Assembly (NCBI GenBank): GCA_905178155.1
Contig: CAJINV010000001.1
Coordinates: forward strand, 11,701,832 to 11,765,831
Reading direction: 5' to 3'
Length of the DNA stretch: 64,000 bases
Origin: Amoebophrya sp. A120
Lineage: Eukaryota; Sar; Dinophyceae; Syndiniales; Amoebophryaceae
Part shown: piece after piece, positions 58,401-64,000 of the stretch
How positions within the stretch are numbered: the stretch's first letter is position 1
Layout of the letters: every line of letters begins with the position of its first letter
The notes under the pieces: model-generated
What the model saw: only the letters and a program-made list of their open reading frames with translations
Told to the model about the DNA's origin: nothing
The model's database searches: none
Made by a program: the position numbers and the translations under genes

Positions 58401-61400
58401 CGCAAAGACCCCGTCGCGCAGCTCCGCGCTCATTTGCGCGTTGTTGTGCAGTCGCTGCCCCGCGTCCACTTTCCATGCGAACATGCAGCCGTCGCCGTTC
58501 TGCGGATCTCCGATGAGTGCCGGCGTGAATGGCGTCTCGTCTGCGGTAAAAAGCTGCGCCACAAAATTTCTGGAAACGCTCAGCTTCATGTCGTCCGTCG
58601 GCTTTGCTGGCGCGGCAATCAGCGTGGCCCTCTTCGGCCAAGCAACCGTCACGTGACCGGATGCGGTCGCGAGCAGCTGCTCGGACTCGGCTTCACGAAC
58701 CTCCACTTCCACCGTGGTGGAACCCTCAGAAGTGAGGTGCAGCAGCCCCGTGGAATGGTCCACCGACACAACTGACGGGTCCTTTGAGGTATACCTGCAG
58801 GTGACGACGTGTCCGTGTGTGATTAGTCTCATAGGCAAGCTGAGTAATTCAGCAAGGCACGATTACTGAACTTTAGATGTGTAGATAGCTACTGCTATGC
58901 ACAGAAGCACTGTATAAAAGGAACCAATCAAGCAATACCTCAGAATCGTTCCCGATGTGGCTCCGCCCAACAGCGCAAACTCCGCCGTCTGTCGTGGTAA
59001 CCCGACCAGTCGGGCCGGGAACAGCTGCAAGCGCGGGAAGATCTTGATACTCAGAACCGGGCTCAAGACCGATTTGTCCTTCGTGCTACACCGGGCCGTG
59101 TAGTCGCCTACTTCCAGGTTTTTGAACCGCAAGAAGCCGTCGTCCCCGACTCCCCGCAGGAACTCCAATCCCGTGTACTTCGTCATCTCACGCTGCTGTT
59201 GTCCGGAAGCCCCCTGGCTAACCCGGCAGCTGAGTCCAGCGGACTTCCAGAGCTGTGGGCTTAAGTGAACGAGCCCACCACTACTGGAGGTGCCGTACAT
59301 GTCAAGACGGACGAGAACTGGTTTTCCCAGTTCGCCCTGCTTCTCCGTGTGCCGGAATTCCAGAGCGCCGACCTTTTGGAAGTCGAAGGAAAGCTCAATC
59401 GGTTTCGCCCCAAGCAACCCGTCGTCACTAATGCGCACCTCCCCCTCGCCGAGCACCTCGCTGGTCAGGTGCCACTGGCCCCGGCAGACGTTCTTCTGGC
59501 AGTCCGGTGCGCGGTAGCTAGCAGGCTTCAAGGCGCTCATGTCGCCGATAATATTTTCCGGGACAACCTTGTCTGCTGACGTGTCAGATGATACAGCTGC
59601 GGCAATGGTTGAATTGGTTTTTCCGCCCTTTTGCCCCCCAGCGGTTGTTCCTTTCTGGTCCTTCAACGGCATAATCTTCAGCTCCTTGGACTTGGACAAC
59701 TTCAGCGGCCACTGCCTGGATCCGCCCCGAATGGTGAACAGATACCATGCCCCAAACACGAAGGTCGATCCGGGCGTCCCCGGCCACTCAACTTCGACCG
59801 GGTGTGCCGGGCGGAGGGTCACTTTGTCCTGCTTTCCCAGGTACGCAGCGGTAATCACCACCTGTGCGCCGTCGCTCTCTGGCTCCGCACTGTCCGCTGG
59901 GCACTCGACTTGCAGTTTTGCGAGCGCGCCGTTCTGCTTCGCCGGAGTCACCACCGCGTTGCTCTTCCACTCCATGGTGGAGGGGTATTTCAAGGAAAGC
60001 AAAGGTCGGCCGTTCTGCGCGTACACCACCGTGACGAGGTCGTGCTCCTTTCTGGACCCGCACACCGCCGACATCGGATACAATGCGTCGCGGAGGGCGA
60101 ACTGCTCCCTCTCCCGGGAAAAAATGCGCAGGAAATCGGGTTTCGCGCAATGCAAATGTGCGCGGGTTGTGGTTTCGAGTTGCTCGGACGGCAGGAAAAT
60201 GCTGCCCTCCAAGACGACAACGCCCTCCGTGTCTTGGCACTGCACGAGAAAGCCGTCATCCGTTTCTTCCGTAATGGTCGCAATCTTGTCCACGTCCGCT
60301 GCTTTCGACGTACTAGCGCCCGGCGCTGCCATGAGCTTCAGCTTCTTCGTCTTCCCGGTCTTCTCCACTAGCGGCCCCTGGGTGAACTTCAACAACACCT
60401 TCGCGCCGAGCTCGACCGCTGCGGTGGTTAGTGGTTCTTCTTGCTTCTTCACTGTTGTTACGGCGGATGCTGTGGTGGTGCTGGTCGCCGTGGTTGTTGA
60501 GATTACCGGAGGCAAAAACGGCAGTTGGTTGACGAATTCGATTTGAATCGGGCGGAAGAAGGAAATTTCCTGGGCGTCAAAGGGTACGGTGTTGGCCGGA
60601 AAGTGCAGCGTGACGTCGCCCGTTTGGGAGGGTCGGACCTTCACCGAGCCGCAGGTTCCGAACCTGGGGTTCGTCGTGTCGACCGCAATCACCTTCGCGA
60701 TCCAGTCCGGTTCAACCAAAGACGCTTCCGGCATCAGGCCGGCACAGGAATGGAACCGCCAGTCGCTCTCGTCTAACCCGCTGTTGCGCGGTTGGGGAAT
60801 TCCGACAACCGGAACATCGACGGACTTGGCCACGCCGCCCTTCTCCGATGTCATGATAAAGGGCACCTGCTTGCTGACGGGCTCGAAAGCGAGCTTGCCA
60901 AGTTCTCGGACGTGGACCATGACCTGTTGATTCATTTGATTCAGGGATGAAGATTTCATTGTGTTTTCGAGACACCGAAGTCGCACGTTTAGCAAAGCTA
61001 CGCAATAACACGCAGACGTATACAAACCATAAAACCATTCCGAAAGTTTAAGCTAGCAGTAGCGAGTCATTACCTCAACGACGTTCTCGAAATTTGCCCG
61101 GTCTCGAATGGTCACCCGCGCATCGGTGACGGCAGTCTTCGTGGTGATTTTTCCGGTGGTGTCGACAACCACTTCTAAGGAGTCGGACAAATACTCGTAA
61201 GACCCTGTGCCACCGGTGATGGTAAGAGAAAACTCGTGCTTCGGCGGAAGGACCACACTCTCGAGGGAGGCCTTCAGCGGTGTGTACACCTGCACCTGGA
61301 GCTCTGCTGGCTTCAGCTTCGAGAAAGACACTGGAGTTGCTTTCTTCTTGTCTTTTCCCCCCGGCTTGGTCGAGAAGAGCTTCAATTTGTCCATCTTAAG

Positions 61401-62983
61401 CGACGCTTTGCCGACCGTCTTCGCGACGAAGGGGATTGCCCACGCCTTGCTCGGCCTCGTCTTTTCCTTGTCCGCACCACTCGAAATTTCCAGAGGGCAG
61501 GGCTTTGCGCAGTCGAAGGAGGTCTCGATGTTGTTTGGTAGTGCCAATGTCGTGTAGTCGCTGTTCTCCAGTTGGAGCCAGGCGACGTACTTTCTGCCTT
61601 CAACCAGGTTGACTAAAGACGGCTGCCGGTAAAGGCTATTCCAATCATCCATGGTGGTAAACGCAGGTCGGGTGCCGTCGTCCGGGCGAACCACGATTCT
61701 CATCAAACTCGGTTCCGAGGTGGCAACCATAGAGGTCGCTGTGTTGTTTGCAATGCGGTTGTCTTTCACGGTCACCTGCGCTCTCGCGGGGCCGGTGGAA
61801 GCGGCAGTGCCAGTCGCGATTAGACTCGCGAACCCGGTCTTGCTGTCCACGTCGATAAGCTTCTTATTCGAGGCTTCGAACGAGAAATCCGGGGTCGGCA
61901 GGGTCAGGAATGGCAGGTCCGCGAGCTCTGACCCAGACTTGTACACTTTAACGCCGAACTGCACTTCGGCCCCCGGGATGGTCCAGAGGTAGGTTGGAAA
62001 GAGCATGACGTTCTCACTGATAGTCAGCAGCACGTCTTTCGCGGCGACCTTTTGGTTCTCGGTTTTCACAGAGACAAGGGTTTGCCCGGTCGCTTTCCCG
62101 CGGACCATCAAGACGTCACTGTACTTGCCCTCCTCTTCCAACTGGGTTCGCTGCCCGGATACGTAGGCCCTGGGAGGTGGTATTGTCAGATTTGATATTT
62201 TTAAGGCAACGACGACTTTCGAGCGCGCAAGTCTACTAGGCACATAAATTGGTGGTTCTACTTCGAATATGCAATTTTAATACTCAGTTTCCCGCATCTG
62301 CGTGTGCTGCAAGATATTGTGGTCCCGGATGCGCCAGTCAAACGAGATTCCCTCCAAGGACGTGAAAAGATTTCTTTCCGCGTCATATCCCTGCACTGCC
62401 AATTGGTCGACGTCGTCGACATTTATTCTCCTTGCGGGCGTCACGATTTCCAGGTCCTGGATGTCGCTGACGTACACATCGCAAGGCTTCGACCCAGTCT
62501 GCGGATCCTTTGCGAAGATGATACTCTTTCCGGAAGATTTTGGCGCGACAATCGCATAGCCCGGGCCTTGTTCCACGATGGAAACGATATCCTGTTGAGA
62601 GGGAGAGGTCGAACATTGGTATTTTCTACAGAAGCGTATCGAGGTGAGATGAAATTTGGTTTTCTAAAATTGACAGATGCACAAATATCAGTCACAGTCG
62701 ATCTTCCAGTAAGGGAAAAGCAAAAAACACATCGCAATACCGGCATCAAGCTTTCCCATGAGTAAGTTCCGCCGTATGCTTCGATGCGGTACCGCACATC
62801 ACCGTGATTTGGTAATCTGACGGTCTTTGCTGAAATCTTCGATTGCTCAGTGAAAGCCGCCGAAATTCGTTGTGATTGCGCTGAAGTCGCGGCGATCTCT
62901 CCCCAAATGGACAGCAAACACCACACCCAGCAGCACAGGCTGGCGATGCAGCGCATCGCGGGTGGTCGTAAAAGCGGAATCAT
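55485..62983 (-). CDS. NUP210: Nuclear pore membrane glycoprotein NUP210/gp210
   Basis: Forms the lumenal ring around the nuclear pore. Eight exons: 62983-62741, 62591-62284, 62169-61074, 60923-58939, 58794-57115, 56958-56354, 56171-55902 and 55774-55485. All introns are GT-AG and phases sum to 2,158 residues; human NUP210 is about 1,890. A signal peptide (IASLCCWVWCLLSIWGEIAA) precedes VRLPNHGDVRYRIEAYGGTY, the usual first lumenal Ig-like strand. CDVYVSDIQDLEI and LEGISFDWRI follow in gp210 order. A bacterial-Ig-2-like unit (YTSKDPSVVSVDHSTGLL) lies near 58770. One C-terminal membrane helix (WQYIVLLLIVAGSCYFLF) is followed by a short cytosolic tail. Domain order, topology and length all agree. 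It is one of the few large genes here without an introner. Confidence 0.9.
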
Positions 62984-63908
62984 TTCAATCGTAGCGTCGT
63001 CCGCAACTACTGCGAGTTATTCAGGAGTCGAAAATCTGCTTCTGCTTGTGAAACATGTATTTGTCGCTTCGGGCCGGTCGCTTGTGGTGCACAAGTTCAA
63101 TCATTCTTACAGCAGTGTGCGGTCGTCGTCCGTTAGCCTGGCTACTTTCTTGCGCTCTTTCCGCCTCGTAGTGACGTTCCAAAAGAGCCTATTTCTGAAT
63201 ATGGTCGAACAAACATATCACAGCCTGGTACAGTGAGAGTGAGAAAGTATGGCAAAAAGATTTCTTTTCGAAGATCATGCGCTCCTTCGTGAACAGAAGA
63301 AGTCAAGAAAAACGTAGGTTATTTCTGAAGCGATCTCTTGAGTCTTTTTCGATCTACAAAGAAGGTGTTGAGGACCTGTACTTATCGTCTGTGAATCCGG
63401 AGCACTTTCGTATTTCATTGATCAAACTCAGCAGCGGAGAGGAAAGAAGGATCACCAAGCACGAACTGGATCTGTACGCTTCTCCTGAATAACGTTAATT
63501 CCACATACTGTGCTAATGTATGGATCTACTAAATTCCGTTACCGTTGCTTATTCTTTGTTATCTTGGCGGCCAGCACGCGTTTGCGAACAGCACAGTGAC
63601 GATATCATCGGTAGGAGACGATCTGTGACAAATAGAGAATCATATTTCAAGTCAAAGAAAAGCTCGTTCTCAGGGGTACAGGAAGGGCATCGCATTTATC
63701 GCAATCGCAGTTGAACTTGGACTTGCAAGCTCGATCTACACGAATTTTCATCGAAAGACAAGGACCCGATCTGTAATAGTCGGAAGGAAATTGATTTTTC
63801 TGTGGCGCTAGCTTTCTCCTTGTTCTGCGGCGTCCACAAATCTGACAAGACACAATATCCGGCTCCTACTTCAGTGGCTTTTAATACATGCAAATTGTTA
63901 GGAACGCT
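62984..63908. other. AT-rich spacer
   Basis: A 71-codon plus-strand frame at 63277-63492 is hydrophilic but has the AT-rich codon use of the spacers, unlike the GC-rich exons, so it was not called. Confidence 0.5.
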
Positions 63909-64000
63909 TCACTTTTTCTTGACCGGCTTCGCTTTCGGTGCGGCAGACTTCATGGCGGTGGCTTTCGCTTTCGGTGCTGCCTTCATCGGCTTCGCCGCTG
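63909..64000 (-). CDS. C-terminus of a Lys/Ala/Pro-rich basic protein, 5' part beyond window
   Basis: The last 29 codons end in a stop at 63911-63909. The tail alternates Lys-Ala-Pro with short repeats (APKAKATAMKSAAPKAKPV, then KKK). Such tails occur in linker-histone-like and other nucleic-acid-binding basic proteins, and in some ribosomal proteins. The visible part is too short to choose. Confidence 0.6.
   Translation of the reverse strand, partial: AAKPMKAAPKAKATAMKSAAPKAKPVKKK

Noticed and set aside
59539-60546. Long plus-strand open frames opposite NUP210 and the giant gene
   Set aside because: They are complements of GC-rich coding exons with conserved or in-phase minus-strand proteins.
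63277-63492. Plus-strand 71-codon frame with an ATG start
   Set aside because: AT-rich codon use matches spacers rather than genes, and it is on the opposite strand to every gene here.
1-64000. tRNA, rRNA, CRISPR or spliced-leader genes
   Set aside because: Candidate B-box-like strings (for example near 42990 and 37267) lie inside exons without a cloverleaf. No repeat-spacer array or spliced-leader sequence was found.

Overview
This window is nuclear DNA of an intron-rich eukaryote. Every confidently called gene lies on the minus strand: fourteen genes, counting two cut by the window edges. GC-rich coding exons are separated by AT-rich spacers of about 0.4-1.5 kb. One-way gene order, and introns made of short transposon-like units with inverted ends and 5-bp target duplications ('introners'), fit a dinoflagellate-lineage alveolate. 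A syndinian parasite such as Amoebophrya, where invasive non-canonical introns have been described, is the best guess. This is inference: no rRNA or spliced-leader gene is visible.

Layout, left to right (all genes read right to left): a partial zuotin-like J-domain protein (1-612); a protein with an internally duplicated unknown domain (1544-2701); a CELF-like RRM protein (3407-5126); the AP-3 adaptor delta subunit (6547-13380); a giant unknown protein of about 3,657 residues (14535-26458); a large unknown protein whose N-terminus holds a secretory-type hydrophobic segment and a frame-broken HicA-like domain (28020-33120); the ALG11 mannosyltransferase (33957-36344); an unknown protein of 1,924 residues (36803-43511); RNA polymerase III subunit RPC6 (44392-45630); a small acylated SVIP-like protein (46523-46987); ubiquilin (47898-49898); an acyl-CoA dehydrogenase (50821-53025); a PHD-like zinc-finger protein (53465-54793); the pore-membrane nucleoporin NUP210/gp210 (55485-62983); and the Lys/Ala-rich end of another gene (63909-64000).

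The most unusual feature is a set of ten introner elements in at least four families. All ten sit inside coding sequence and none in a spacer. Each starts TAT or ATG, ends ATA or the equivalent, has inverted terminal repeats, and is flanked by a 5-bp direct repeat. Removing one element plus one repeat copy restores the reading frame each time, and the restored proteins match conserved families (AP-3 delta, ALG11, ubiquilin, acyl-CoA dehydrogenase). None of the ten can be placed as a GT-AG intron, whereas all 33 ordinary introns inferred by hand are GT-AG. Six of the ten occur as three close pairs, leaving micro-exons of about 47-68 nt.

The genes do not form one pathway. Several act in the secretory, endomembrane and protein-quality systems: ALG11 in ER N-glycan assembly, ubiquilin and the SVIP-like protein around p97/ERAD, AP-3 in vesicle sorting, and NUP210 at the nuclear pore membrane. 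All exon boundaries were inferred by reading splice signals and checking phase; none has transcript support here.
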